This document shows positions 21,701-33,204 of a stretch of 64,000 nt of DNA, one piece after another. The DNA is taken from positions 310,001-374,000 of the forward strand of contig OY725506.1 of NCBI GenBank assembly GCA_963281255.1, written 5' to 3'. How positions within the stretch are numbered: the first letter of the stretch is position 1; each line of letters begins with the position of its first letter. A program made the position numbers and the translations under genes. The DNA is from Aphrocallistes beatrix (Eukaryota > Porifera > Hexactinellida > Sceptrulophora > Aphrocallistidae). The notes beneath the pieces are model-generated. The model did no database searches, was not told where the DNA came from, and saw only the letters and a program-made list of their open reading frames with translations.

Positions 21701-24700
21701 GTACGTACGGACGTTAAATGCTACCCATCCACTAATGTACCTCCTGGAATAGGATATGAGCGGGAGTAAGTATCTAATTATGTACCCTGGCCCAGACTAG
21801 AACTATCAGTTGTTTGTGTAGATGAAGTAAGGAACTTTTACATATCGTGAAAACTTGCAATTGTACAAAAATGTTAGCTGATAAATCACACAATACCTTT
21901 AGTGTATTTGCCCTATCAACTATCCTGTTTTTTGGCTATTTTTAACTTGGAGTGGCTACGCTAGAGGAATAGTTCCAATTACTCTTTCAATTCCATAAAC
22001 CCAAAAGAGTATTGCACCACAGCTCCACATAGATAGAACGTGAGACTTTTCAGATATATGATCCACTGACTAAATTGCATTTGACTCCACTATTACTGCT
22101 GCTGTATCCAATTCCTTGTGTTCGTAATTGGAGAATGTCAAATAGGCCCTCTTAGCCTATTTATACGACGAACCTCGGGAATGAGTGTCTCTAAGCTAGG
22201 ATTATCTTGATCGGACTTCTTTCTTGGTTTTAACATGGCGAATAGTGACATTACTCCGGTGGACATAGAGTTGACTAGTAAGGAGGTAGAACTTACTGAG
22301 GATAAACGGTTACTAAGCAACCGCGGGAACAACAAAGGCCTTAGCAAAGAGGAAAAGGTAAATTCAATTCTCTATTAGCGGAGAAATACTCTGTTACTAA
22401 TACAGGACAATATTAGGGACTATTTTTAGAAATAAATTGAATTTAATTACAAAAATTTAGAGATTAAGAGGTTTTATTTGTTCTTATAAACACGAATTAA
22501 ATACAGTTAACACAGTTGATTCTCATCATTACTGAACACATCACCATTTCCATTGACATAGCAATGCCGTAGCTATCCTTATCAAAAGAAAAATTTGTAC
22601 AAAGGATTCTCTTTGAATGAACGACTTCGAATTATTCTAGATTACCCAAGAATAGGGTTCCATCACTGCTATAGGATTTCCAGCAGTTGGCGTTTGAATT
22701 TGCTCGTAATTTCATTTAAAAGCGAGTCGAATAGGCTTTTTTTGAATTAAATTCATTTCATTGCAATGGCTGATAGTGAGATAGAACTGACGTCTAGTGA
22801 CCAGGTTAAGCTTATATCTGCAAGACCGGTAAATATTTATTTTTACTTTATTTACATAAATAAAATACATTTATATATTTTCGAGATATACTTTTCTCAA
22901 TTTTTAATAATTGGTTGAGCAGAAAATGAGAAGAATTTTAAAATAAAGAAATTAAAAAAGGTACTAACAGTTTTTCTGAGAGAAAATTAGACTTATTCAA
23001 TGATTTTAGTTATTGTTTCGAGAAAATCCAATTTATTAATATCTGTGATAAATAATAATTAAATATAATCTTACTCTTTACATTTGAAAATATTAATCTA
23101 CGTAAATTGAGTATTCCAGAATTTGTCACTCCATTATCCCAGTAGATTAGATTCCTGCTATCTTGTTCTTGTCTATGATCTTACAAATTGAGATATAGCA
23201 CATACAGTGCTCAAATTGACTTTTAATTAGCGATGTAATTAGATAAAATTGAGTGCCATTTTCACTCCATAAGTCATAAATAGCTCATTTGTGTTGTGTT
23301 TTATCACATTCCAATCCAATTCACAAATCCAAGTAGATCAAAAATTATTCCGGATTAATTTAATTAATCTCAAAAACTGTATATAGCCCAGTTTACACGA
23401 ATTTATTTTCACCGCAAACAGTCTAGCTCATATCTGTAGGACAAGGTTCAAATCTACATATTTTGATCTAATCTTGCAATTACTTTAAGGAAATTGAGCA
23501 GTTTTCTCATGAATATTCTTGCAGTCTCAATCAATAGGCTTTCATATATAAGAGTTAGTCTCTGATAAATTCTTTATCTGCACTTCTAAATGTTCTAAAA
23601 ATTATTCCTACTTTTTCAACATTGCTATTTAAATTCGGAAATCTTGAAAGAACATTTGTCTTTATTTTATTGATGTGCTATGAATATAACTGAACTATAA
23701 TATTCAAATTCTCAAATTTGTTGATTTCTGTGACAGAAAAACCGAACATACCTAACCCATGACGTCACTTCCTATCTATATTCCACTATCCACCGTGTCT
23801 TTTTACGAAATCGATCGACCTTTTGATCCTAACATATAATTACGTACATGGTTAATCCTAGGTTAATTAATATATGGAGTAATCCATACATTCTAACCAC
23901 GAAATTTATCTATAATTTTCAATTCAAAATCGAACGGAGTTAGTATGGCTGATTATGAAGCTCTGCCTACTGGTACTCAAAGTCCGATTAGAGAAGCATC
24001 TCCGGAAGTAATCGAACTAAAACCCATTGAAGATAAGGTAAATCCCCGGAAAGTGTGAACACCGATAAACTAATCGAAAAGTTGAGTAAGTTTTTTTAAA
24101 TCCAATTTTTATTTGTTTTTTTTCTCTCTTCTAGGCAGCGAAAGAAAGAAGTGTCTTCTTCAACGATGGAACTACGAGAATTGGTAAACTATAAATACAT
24201 ACTTCTAGATTTCATTTTATCTTAATACAATGCGATTTTATATGAAATAATAATAAATTTTAGATTTCGTTTTGACTTATATCAAACCTGTTATGGGTGA
24301 GAATGGAGAGATGAGTGAGAAGGACAAAGAAAAATTCGAGCTTCGTCAATACTTTCTAAAATCGATCGAGGAATTAGGAGTGGAAATCGAAATACAGAAA
24401 CAAGAGGTAATTCCGTGTCTATACTCAAATGCTAATTCGACGATGAATATATCTTCATACTGTACGCTAGGATAGCTGGTTCGGATTCAAGTATTTACTC
24501 AAATATGTTTACCAAAACATTTTAAACAATTTGTTGACTTTTTTAACTTGCTATAGGAGTCTCCAGATCTGAAGACAACTTATCTGAAGCTGCATGGAAG
24601 CTGGAAGGCCGTGTCTAATTATGCTGAGAAGATCAACATTAGAGTTCCCATCCATGTAAGGAACTACAGTAGAATTCGCTTATCATCGAGTTTTGCTCTC

Positions 24701-27627
24701 ACAAAAAGTTTGCTAATAAGCGAAGTTGCTAATAGGGGAACAGAATTAATACAAATTCTATACTTGGGACTTGAAAATTGTTTGCTAATAGAGCAATATT
24801 GCTAATAAGCGAACCACTGTATTTTATTTAAATAACACCCTATTATTATGGCTAGCTATCTTTAGGAGCAAGACACGGTGACGTCTAGTCTTAAAGAGAA
24901 GATATTCAAACTTTTCAAGATGAGAGATATCACTGTTCCTAACTTCCCTGAGAAATACGAAGCTAAGGATTACTACACAGCTCTCTACAAACCTTCGAAA
25001 TTCGAAACGTGAGGAACTGTGGCTAAATTTAGATATGATGAAAGTCAACAAACATAATTTTAAATCAATAAGATTTAACCGAAATTTCTCACTCAACAAT
25101 CTTATTTGTGTTTATTTATATTTTGCATTCGTTATGTAAACTTTCAGATAATTCCATTCAATCCTACATACTCACTCTCGCATTTGGTTGTTAAGTTTAG
25201 CTGTTGAGATTGTAATAGCATTATTATATATGTAACTGTTCTATTTATAGATTTATTGGTCATGAAAACAAAGATACTTTCTTCACAGATGCGCAGAGAA
25301 GTCTGATTGTAAGATTCTATATTGCATTTACGAATAATATTATCGTCGAAGTAGTTTTTTGTTCGATTCATTTCATAGCCTTAGCAAAACTAGGCTATTT
25401 TTAATGGAGGTGTTACTAATAATAGAACAATGTTTACATATGCCTAGCGACAAAAAAAACCCGATTTGGACTGTATTAAAATTTGTAAAATAAACTTCTG
25501 TTGTCTTAAATTTTTATAAAATTGTTTTCTCTATAGTTGTATAATCTGTTACTGGACGCGCCGTACAAGAAAGATGAGCCTAAAACAGGTAAGTGACTGT
25601 TTACACTCATTTAACTAACAAACAAACTGTGCGGCCCAACACTCGATTTATCTTTCCTTAGGAATTGAGAGGCTTTTGGACAAAGGAGTATTCACTTCTG
25701 CCTATCCCCTGCATGACGGGAACTACTACGTTAAGCCTAACGCAGACCCTACTTGTTTCAGACAGGTTGGTTTTGTCAAATACAGTAGAACCTCTATATG
25801 TGGGGTAATTTTGGATCCTCTTTATTCGTTTCCATACTAATGAACCTCCAAAAGTATATAATTATGGTATCTTAGTATAAAGGTGCATACTTACCAACTC
25901 TCCAGGGAAATGAATTATGAACCAGGGATCCAGGGATTTAATGAAAAATCCAGGGATTATGAGCTTTTAACTAGCTATGGTAATGATCTGCTGGGTCTAG
26001 TTTTTGAATTTTAGAAATACTTTTTCTTGGTTTACTTGGTTTTTCGTTTTGAGTGTGGCTGTAGCTATGTTTTGATGGCTTTCAATATTAAACCAGGTTT
26101 ATGGGCGACTACACCACTTATTCAGTGGTTCCCAGCCTGGGGTCCATGGACCCCTTAGTGGTCCACAGGATTCGAAATTTTGTAATACGGTTAATAGGAG
26201 GGAGTCAACAGTCAAAAATATTGAAAACTGCTGACTTGATTCAATTGCGTTAACATTGAAGACTGAGATTGTCCATTCCTCTAGTCTCTGTTCCGTGAGT
26301 GGGCCAGTCCATGGGCTTTCTACAAAACTCAGCCATTGGATGAAATCAGGTGAGTTATCTAGTAATACAGTGGAATTCGCTTATTAGCAACTCGAGTTTT
26401 GCTCATAAAATGGTTGCTAATACACGAAGTTGCTAATAACGGAACAGAATTAACACAAAAACTTCACCTGGGACCTGAAGATTGGTTGCTAATAGAGCAA
26501 TATTGCTAATAAGCGAATTCCACTGTATATTTAATATTTTAGATTCCGTTGTAGATATACTCGTATGCAGGAGTGTGATCTCGTGTAGTGTGTTTATGCT
26601 GTTATTCTAATTTAGAGAATACTTCGGAGAGAAAATCGCCCTCTATTTTGCCTTCCTCGGTAAGTTATAAACAAAGCACTGCGAATTATGTCAACTCATT
26701 TAAATAAATACGGGTGTTACTATAAATAGAATTGATTCAATACTAATTTGGGATTATATTTTTAAAATATATTAATATCTTTGAAACTCATTCATTTGGA
26801 CACACACCACTCTAGAAGAATGTCCAACATATTCTATGGTAATATTTACAATGTGTCATGTAGGAAACTATACAAAGTGGCTGCACTTGTCTAGCATCAT
26901 TGGGATCATCATCTTCATATACGGCCTGACCACATTGGGGACACTAAGGAACCCCCTCGCGTGAGTGGCAACCAGAACGGAACATTGGAATTTGAGATTG
27001 TTGTTTTAATATTTTTCTCCAGGCGCCAAGTATGCAATGATCCTCCAACCGACTACTACATGTGTCCCATCTGTAATGGAGGGAAGTGTGACTTTTGGTT
27101 CTTAAATTCTGCCTGTACAGCTTTCTGGGTGAGTTAATACATATAACACCTATTAATATTGTACAAGATAGATACAATTTATTTCTATTTTCTCTTAGTT
27201 CTCGCTGTTATTTGACAATGAAGGAACTCTGTTGTTCGCTATATTCATGTCGTTTTGGTGTAAGTATTTTAAGATTGTTTTAATATGACACCCCCCCCCT
27301 TACCCCTATATCTGTCCAACTCAAGAATAACTTAGAGCTGCCCTTTTCAGGTACAATGTTCCTGGAATCCTGGAAGAGACAACAATCTACTCTGCAATAC
27401 GAGTGGGATCTACTGGGATTTGAGGAAGAAGAAGTTAGTCAATTTCAGGAATTATTCTGTGATTTTGAATTTGAATTTTTACTCTACTTTAATTTATCCC
27501 TAGCAACAACCTCGTCCCAAGTATGAGCTCGGGGTGAGAAGTGGACATGAGTGGGTTTCTGATAGATGGAAAAAGTTTTGGTTCGATTATGACCCAGTTA
27601 CAAAGGTAAACATAACAGAAACACATC

Positions 27628-27658
<31 letters not shown>

Positions 27659-30600
27659 TCTAACATCTTATAATGAATAATCCTTCGTTTAGATCGAAGA
27701 ATACAAGCAACCCCAGTTAATCTACTTAAGTAAAATCGTTGGAACAGCTAGCCTTCTAATCACAATGGTAGCAGTTGTGGTTGCGTTTGTAATAGGTGTG
27801 ATATTCTATAAAGTGTTGGTGAGGAACGCCCTTAGTGTGGTGGCAGCCAGAAATGGACAAAGTACTTTCGTGCCACTAATTGGAATTGTTGTCAGTATCT
27901 CTGCAGCCATTCTCCAGCTCATCTTTATCCTTATAATGAACAAAGTGAGTTTTCAATTAAGAAATAACTCTATGGGGGTATATATGTTTTTTTATTTATG
28001 TTTATTTCCACACAGATCTATACATTCCTTGCTCTGTTTCTCACTGACTGGGAGTTGCACAGAACTCAGACTGAACATGAAGATAGCTTCACATTCAAGA
28101 TGTTCCTCTTCCAATGTGTCAACTTCTATTCCTCTATATTCTACATCGCCTTTATCAAAGGAAAGATATTCGTTACTTATCCAGGCGTACCAGGATTCAA
28201 GCTAGAAGAAGTAAGTTAGCAACATATTTCAAACACTATCTGTTGCTATACAGCGTTACTAAAAATAGAAAGTTATTTCCAGACGATAAAGCTTTTAACC
28301 TGGTTGGACATTATACGAGTATCTCATAATGGGTCGCCGAATTTTGCGGTCATTAGACAACTGATGGTATCTTCGACCGCATCCCTAGTCCATTTTTGAG
28401 ATTTAGATGGCAGGCCTTATATACAGATGGCTATGGACAATCATATTTTGAAAATGTTGTTTCCTAGTGCCAACCTTACGGCTGCTTGCTCGAGCTGTGC
28501 TTGCAACTAGCCATCGTTTTTCTGGGTAAACAGATTCTGAACAATGCCCAGGAGCTGGGAGTTCCTATCGTGAAGTATGTAATCAAGCGAGCTTTGAACT
28601 GGTGGAGAACTAGGAAGCAGACGGAAGAGGACAAGGAAGAAGAGATATACACTAGGTACGAGCAGGACTTCGATTTGCCCCCTGAAGGACAATTTGGACT
28701 CTTTTCGGAGTATCTCGAGCTAAGTAAGTTATATATACCACAAGTAGCATTCCCACATATTATGCAGTATAAATTGAATGGTATGAAACAATGTTGGATT
28801 ATCGAAGTACTGTATTTGCTATTAAAACCGGTTTTCGGCACAATTGAGGCTATTTTTAGTAAAGAGAGACAACTAATGTTTATAACATTCTATTTATAGT
28901 AATCCAATTTGGCTTCGTCACGCTGTTTGTTGCATCATTTCCTTTGGCGCCATTTTTCGCACTTCTTAACAACTATGCTGAAATCCGATTGGACGCTTTC
29001 AAGTATCTCTGTCTTCAGAGGAGAGTGGTAGCTATCCGAGCAGCCGATATAGGCCTTTGGTATTCCATTCTGGACATAATCGCCAAATGTGCAGTCATCA
29101 GCAACGTGAGTTTGTTACTGTTCAACTTTTTCGTGAGATTCTTATAATATATAACCATGGATGGTTTTCTAGCGCAGAATTCTGAGATTATCCGTAGAAT
29201 CGTGAGATTTTGTTTCGTTCACTCAAATGACCTTGTGGTTCAACCGGTTTAATCACAACTTGATAACTATCGCCACTAAATAGCGTCACGCGACACAATT
29301 TACTTGGTAAAACCCCATATGGACCATGGATGAATTTTATTTTGCTTTTATGGTTCATATGAGGTTCTACCATAGTAAATTGTGTCGCGTGCCGCAATTT
29401 GGTGGCGGTGGTTATCATGTTATGATGAAACCGATTGAACCATAAGGCGATTTGAGTAAACGGAACAAAATCTCACGATTCTACGGATAATCTCAGAATT
29501 CTATGCTAGAAAACCATCCATGGTTATATAGTATAAGAATCTCACGAATCTACGCAACAGCACTAAACTATTCTCATTGGGCATAATCTATACCATTAAA
29601 CTCACTAATTTATATTTCATACTTTTAGGCATTCTTGATTGCATTCACTGCTACCTTCATTGACAGAGTTGCCTATGCCGCCATTAACCCTCTGGGCATC
29701 GCTACATACAACGATCTGAACGGATTCTACAATTGGACGCTAGGAGAAATCCCAGTTAGGTTTCTCAGACGTTCAGAAACCTTTCCAGATCTGGAATTTC
29801 GACAGCTTGAAGATCCTAATTGCAACGCTACCTTGTTTAATGATGTCGTCTGCCCACCCTATGACCCATATGCAATTAATACGTAAGTGCAGCCTTTTTA
29901 AAGCAGTCTTGTCTAATCCGAACACTTCATTCTTAGAATCCGAACAGGAACAAATATTCTTAGTTTTGTGTTCATTTGAGGAAATTATACCTTTTTACTT
30001 TTTTCAATTTTTTAGTACTCAATGCTGCGATAGCAATGATGTTATGTGCAACTACTCTACACCAGCTACTGGTGTTACTTGTTGCGAACAGATTTTTGTA
30101 GAAGCAGGTATGAATGGAACTTTGGGTGAAGATCAAATCCTCAATACAACTGGTGACAGCTTGACGATGTGTAATGTGTTTTTTCTCAGTCAAACAGTCA
30201 CTTGCAGGTTTGTCTTTAGTTAAACCCAAAAAATATAATATCAAAGACTAACCTATTTATTCATGGAATATTCTAGGTTTAGAGGACGTTTCCAACCTGA
30301 CCCTTTCACCGGAAACGTAGAGTTTAACCTGTACTACTACCGTGTCACTCTGGCCAAAGTCGTGTTTGTGTTACTATTTGAGGTAAGACCATTTCTTCCC
30401 CGATCGAATGGAGTTAATAACGCAGAGTCACATTAAATGTAGAAAAGGAATTATTTAGGAGAATTAGTCGGTCGTGAAAAAGAACATCTTAGTTGATATT
30501 ATGATCGGCGATCTCGATCATTTGTTGATGATGATAAGGAGAGAAGATAATACAAATTTCCAAAATGATCGGACAAAAAATCGTGATTGAGCGATCCTAA

Positions 30601-31043
30601 TGCTCTAGAATTATTTTATACTCTCCCAATTATACCGAACAGACAGTGTTTATACTCAAATTGAATCGTTTGAATCATTTTTGTGGTATTTTAAAATGAT
30701 TTAAACTTATCCTAGTTGGACTAGGGATGTTGTTAACTCATTCCGGTTAAGTCATTTCAGTCGAAAAGCCATTGAAGTTTTGTTCTATAAATAATATGGA
30801 AAAAGTAAATTCGGAAATATATTATTAAAGACTGAATGGTCTATTCTCTAGCATTTCGTTTTTATTCTGACTGCAATAATCGCTTGGCTAATCCCAGACG
30901 TGCCCGAGTCGATTCAGACGATGATACTCCGGGAAAGCCATCTGACAAGGGAAGCTTTCTACGACTTTTTAGACAGGGAAGGATCGCCTCTCCACGGCCT
31001 GAAAGCGACCATCGACGAAGAAAAGGATGCGTCGAATGTATAG
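18747..31043 (+). CDS. anoctamin B (TMEM16 family) with several alternative first exons
   Basis: Twenty-two common exons (24135-24183, 24264-24406, 24557-24655, 24866-25008, 25251-25308, 25537-25588, 25662-25765, 26285-26349, 26616-26659, 26864-26960, 27023-27128, 27199-27259, 27351-27433, 27504-27605, 27693-27944, 28016-28210, 28468-28723, 28900-29105, 29629-29882, 30016-30207, 30277-30382, 30852-31043) sum to 2859 bases, exactly 952 codons plus stop. A first exon adds 13 to 53 or more residues. [15 protein letters not shown] opens the cytosolic dimerisation domain; [16 protein letters not shown] leads into TM1. Ca2+-binding residues are intact (NNAQELG in TM6, EYLELIIQ in TM7, [10 protein letters not shown] in TM8). 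Human family members have about 850-1000 residues. Activity could be channel or scramblase. About 40-50% identical by eye to anoctamin A in the membrane part. Confidence 0.95.
19094..19213 (+). CDS. candidate cassette exon of anoctamin B (40 aa)
   Basis: Acceptor GATCATAG| and donor ATCA|GTGAGT flank exactly 120 bases, open in phase 0 (begins [20 protein letters not shown], then an acidic stretch and WKYKRFRS). A fully open 40-codon stretch with good splice sites in AT-rich DNA is unlikely by chance. The sequence is not recognised. Confidence 0.5.
19908..20104 (+). CDS. anoctamin B alternative first exon 2 (51 aa) with TATA box
   Basis: The coding part is 19952-20104 (ATG at 19952; [20 protein letters not shown]...), ending ACTGAG|GTGAGA in phase 0. 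TATATAA at about 19912-19918, some 35 bases before the ATG, suggests a dedicated promoter with a very short leader. Near the end it carries EDTPLL, a canonical [DE]xxxLL motif, and YETL near the start fits YXX-phi. Rich in Ser, Glu and Asp, as expected for a cytosolic tail. Confidence 0.6.
20166..20307. mobile_element. MITE with AGTCCTCTCTAATTGTCCACC termini
   Basis: Inverted termini TCCTCTCTAATTGTCCACC and GGTGGACAATTAGAGAGGA, about 140 bases, non-coding. It lies 60 bases after first exon 2 of anoctamin B. Confidence 0.75.
20546..20700. mobile_element. hAT-type MITE (TGTGGACCCC family)
   Basis: Ends resemble CAGCGATATTCAACC and GGTTGGGAACCTCTG, and the body repeats TGTGGA[CT]CCCCT. The flanking 8-base words are similar but not identical, so the target duplication is decayed. 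Relatives at 13556 and 26120. Confidence 0.6.
21435..21482 (+). CDS. candidate cassette exon of anoctamin B (16 aa)
   Basis: A T-rich tract and GTGCAAG acceptor precede [16 protein letters not shown], followed by the donor CACAG|GTAAAT: exactly 48 bases, phase 0 on both sides. It has no ATG, so it would be an internal exon between an upstream first exon and common exon 2. Modest support. Confidence 0.35.
21560..21625. repeat. GC-rich Helitron-like 3' end
   Basis: GGGCGACTCTGCGGACAC, GTGTCCGCAAGCCGCGCAGC and CAAGTGAAGCACGCTT match the GC-rich right end of the elements at 38475-39536 and, inverted, 45243-45733. The left end was not located. Confidence 0.55.
22235..22357 (+). CDS. anoctamin B alternative first exon 3 (41 aa)
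   Basis: ATG at 22235 encodes [20 protein letters not shown]..., ending GAAAAG|GTAAAT in phase 0. It contains EDKRLL, again an acidic dileucine, followed by a Lys/Asn-rich end. CTATTTATAC about 75 bases upstream could serve as a TATA element. Shares the acidic IELTS string with first exon 4, which suggests the two arose by duplication. Confidence 0.6.
22766..22828 (+). CDS. anoctamin B alternative first exon 4 (21 aa)
   Basis: ATG at 22766 encodes [20 protein letters not shown] plus Pro, then the donor CCG|GTAAAT in phase 0. DQVKLI fits [DE]xxxL[LI]. The string IELTS is shared with first exon 3 (DIELTS), the only obvious sequence similarity between members of the set beyond Met-Ala. Confidence 0.6.
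23945..24037 (+). CDS. anoctamin B alternative first exon 5 (31 aa), nearest to the common exons
   Basis: ATG at 23945 encodes [20 protein letters not shown]..., ending GATAAG|GTAAAT in phase 0. It lacks an acidic dileucine but has YEAL, a YXX-phi motif, at residues 4-7. The intron to common exon 2 is only 97 bases, so this is probably the default start. Confidence 0.65.
24667..24819. mobile_element. MITE with CAGT...GAATTCGCTTATTAGCAA-type termini
   Basis: Between TA dinucleotides; the left end is CAGTAGAATTCGCTTATCA and the right end GCTAATAAGCGAACCACTG. It sits in anoctamin B intron 4. Sister copy at 26368-26525. Confidence 0.75.
26120..26190. mobile_element. left end of a hAT-type MITE
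   Basis: CAGTGGTTCCCAGCCTGGGG and GTCCATGGACCCC form the typical terminus of the TGTGGACCCC family. Lies in anoctamin B intron 8; the right end is not clear. Confidence 0.55.
26368..26525. mobile_element. MITE with CAGTGGAATTCGCTTATTAG termini
   Basis: Inverted ends CAGTGGAATTCGCTTATTAG and CTAATAAGCGAATTCCACTG, perfect over 20 bases and flanked by TA. 158 bases in anoctamin B intron 9. The best-preserved copy of this family in the window. Confidence 0.85.
27626..27658. repeat. (CAA)n microsatellite
   Basis: About ten CAA units in anoctamin B intron 15. Confidence 0.9.
29130..29555. mobile_element. long-TIR MITE in anoctamin B intron 19
   Basis: Inverted arms of about 100 bases: GTGAGATTCTTATAATATAT and AACCATGGATGGTTTTCTAG on the left are mirrored on the right, ending ATCTCACGAATCTACGCAAC. 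The middle contains CACGCGACACAATTTACTTG. It is the same family as 56736-57109 and the copies in U4 and U5 introns. The outermost left bases have decayed. Confidence 0.75.
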
Positions 31044-31386
31044 ACAAATCCTAGCTTTTATTATTTTGTAGATTGAGTGTGAATAGGTATTGAGTGAGTA
31101 TTTAGCACATAGTATTTAGCTTTCAAATGTTTCACACATATTTATCTTCTTACATTCCTATACTCCTATACTCTCGCTATTCTACATATTTTGAATTGTA
31201 TTAGCTGTAACTAGTATATTTCTGTAGTAGTTTCTGTTATTAGATGTGTACTGTGTTACTATATTTAGAATTAAAAGTGGTAGACAAATATAATGCAATA
31301 AGAAGTTCAATCACAACTATATAAAGACATACTGGTTACCTATAGGCACTCTTAAATATATAATCCTTGTTTTGATTGGTCCAGAA
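31044..31386. other. anoctamin B 3' region and spacer
   Basis: 343 bases of AT-rich DNA between the anoctamin B stop and the TRAF-like gene 6 start. No exon seen. Confidence 0.4.
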
Positions 31387-32407
31387 ATGGCTAGTGAGTT
31401 ACCACCAGATAATAGTGATGAAATTCTCTACGTAAAGAAAGGGGAAGGGAAGGAAATTAAATTCTGTGGTTTTCTCACAGATTATTTTAAGGATCTGAGC
31501 AATTTGGAGGTGGAATTTATCTGCAAGACGTGTAGAGGGATTATCCGTGAACCGAGTTTGTCGAATGGAGAAATAACTTGTTTGGTGTGCAGTGAGACTC
31601 CTGACCAATTAAATCCTGTGAATTTGGTGGGAACTTTAATAAATAAACTCGAAATAAAATGCCCACTGCTTAGAGATTGTGGTTGGAAAGGGAAGCTATC
31701 AGAAGTTGAAAATCATTTGAGCAATTGCCTAAGTTTCTTCGTTGAGTGTAGTGTTTGTAAACAATTCATTGTTACAAGAAGTGCGATGGAAGAACATAAA
31801 CATTATGTATGTCCATTGTCCTCTGCGATATGTTAAATGTGAATATTGTAAACAAGTTGTATACGCGAAAGATTTTGAAGAATTTAATAAAACATGTATG
31901 CTTGTCCCCATTAAATGCCATAATGGATGTACTGAAAAGTTTCTTCGTGGAGAATTAACGGATCATAATACTGTTTGCCCATTGGCTGAAGTTGAGTGCC
32001 CATATACTAAGTACGGATGTAAAGTTCGACCTTTTAGAAGGTATCTCGTATCCCATTTGAAACTCCTCAAGTTGAAAGATCAAGAAGAGAAGTTGAAAGA
32101 TGCGAATTGCCTTGAAGGGGTTGAATGGAAATTGATAAATTATTCACAAGAATTACGACAAACAAGTCCAGCATTTTTTGTTAAAAATATCAAACTCCAA
32201 TGCCACTGCATATTTGAAAATGGACTCTTATCGTGGTGGCTAAAGCTCTATGTGACGAGAATTGGAGATCCCCACCCTGGGGAAATTTCCATCACTCAAT
32301 GCTATCTGATCCTAATTGACACCACGCAAAATAAGAGAGAGTCTGTTAACTTAAATATGAACTGTCCCCTTGAAATGGAAAGAGAAAATTTGCTTCATTC
32401 TTTTTAG
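31387..32407 (+). pseudogene. TRAF-like gene 6, frameshifted
   Basis: ATG at 31387 (MASELPPDNSDEILYVKKGE) opens the family N-terminus, the Cys module (CKTCRGIIREP...CLVC) and the first fingers (CPLLRDCGWKGKL). Near 31810-31825 the family pattern leaves this frame, which stops at 31836, and continues one frame over as CPLRYVKCEYCKQ, then CHNGC, CPYTKYGC, EGVEWKL and the start of the beta domain. It stops early at LLHSF (32407), so the last strands are missing too. One frameshift plus C-terminal truncation suggests a young pseudogene; a sequencing error could explain the shift but not the truncation. Position after anoctamin B mirrors gene 5 after anoctamin A. Confidence 0.8.
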
Positions 32408-32809
32408 CTTTCTAGATCTCCTTCGAGATATCAGTTACAAATGTATTTTGACGTAAAAAGATTTAAAACTCAAGCTTTATAATCCTTTTTATTATTCCAT
32501 AATTATTTTATTTTAACCATTTCCCATTGTTTATCTTCTGTATCACAATTTAGTATTTGTCTAGAATTGTGTTAGAGTTAACGAAAGCTATATTTTTCCT
32601 CGAAATATCCAATTTGATACACGTGTGAGTATAGAACACTTCTTGCTTTAACATCTGCGTAGTTTGTCTCAAATACAGTTAGGATTTTTGTCAGTCACGT
32701 TTGATAATGAATATAGTGTGCACTGTTCATGTCCATTCCAGAAGTGTGCGATAGTACAGATTTTATGGGAGCTTTATAATTAGTATCCGAATAGAAAGAA
32801 GGAGTAATA

Positions 32810-33041
32810 GGGTTGCCGTGGGAATTGAATTTCAATTCCCACAAGATTTCTGTGTGGGAATTCCCACAGAACCCACTGGAAACCCCATAGAAACTCACAT
32901 AGAATCCCACAGGTAATTCTCAGGAAATCCCACAGATTCCCACATGTGGGGAATTCCAATAGCCTTAAATTTCCATCCCATATGGGAATCTGTGGGTTTT
33001 CCCATGTGAATTTCCACAAATTCCCATTCCCACTGCAACCC
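32810..33041. repeat. self-palindromic TGTGGGAATTCCCACA element
   Basis: Ends GGGTTGCCGTGGGAATT and AATTCCCATTCCCACTGCAACCC (outer inverted repeat of about 15 bases) enclose many copies of GGGAATTCCCACA-like palindromes. Non-coding, between TRAF-like gene 6 and the protease array. Built on the same principle as 16168-16314 but with different sequence. Confidence 0.65.
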
Positions 33042-33204
33042 TGAGGAGTAAGGAATAGTAGTTCATAGAGATAAAGCCTAAGATATAATTATTTCACTCA
33101 CAAATCATTTCTTGTGATTTCTACAAGCAGTTACTCGCTAGTAAGAGCGTGAATATATGGAATACTAGACTGAGAGCAAAATAGATAGCAGGAGGGAATG
33201 TTAT

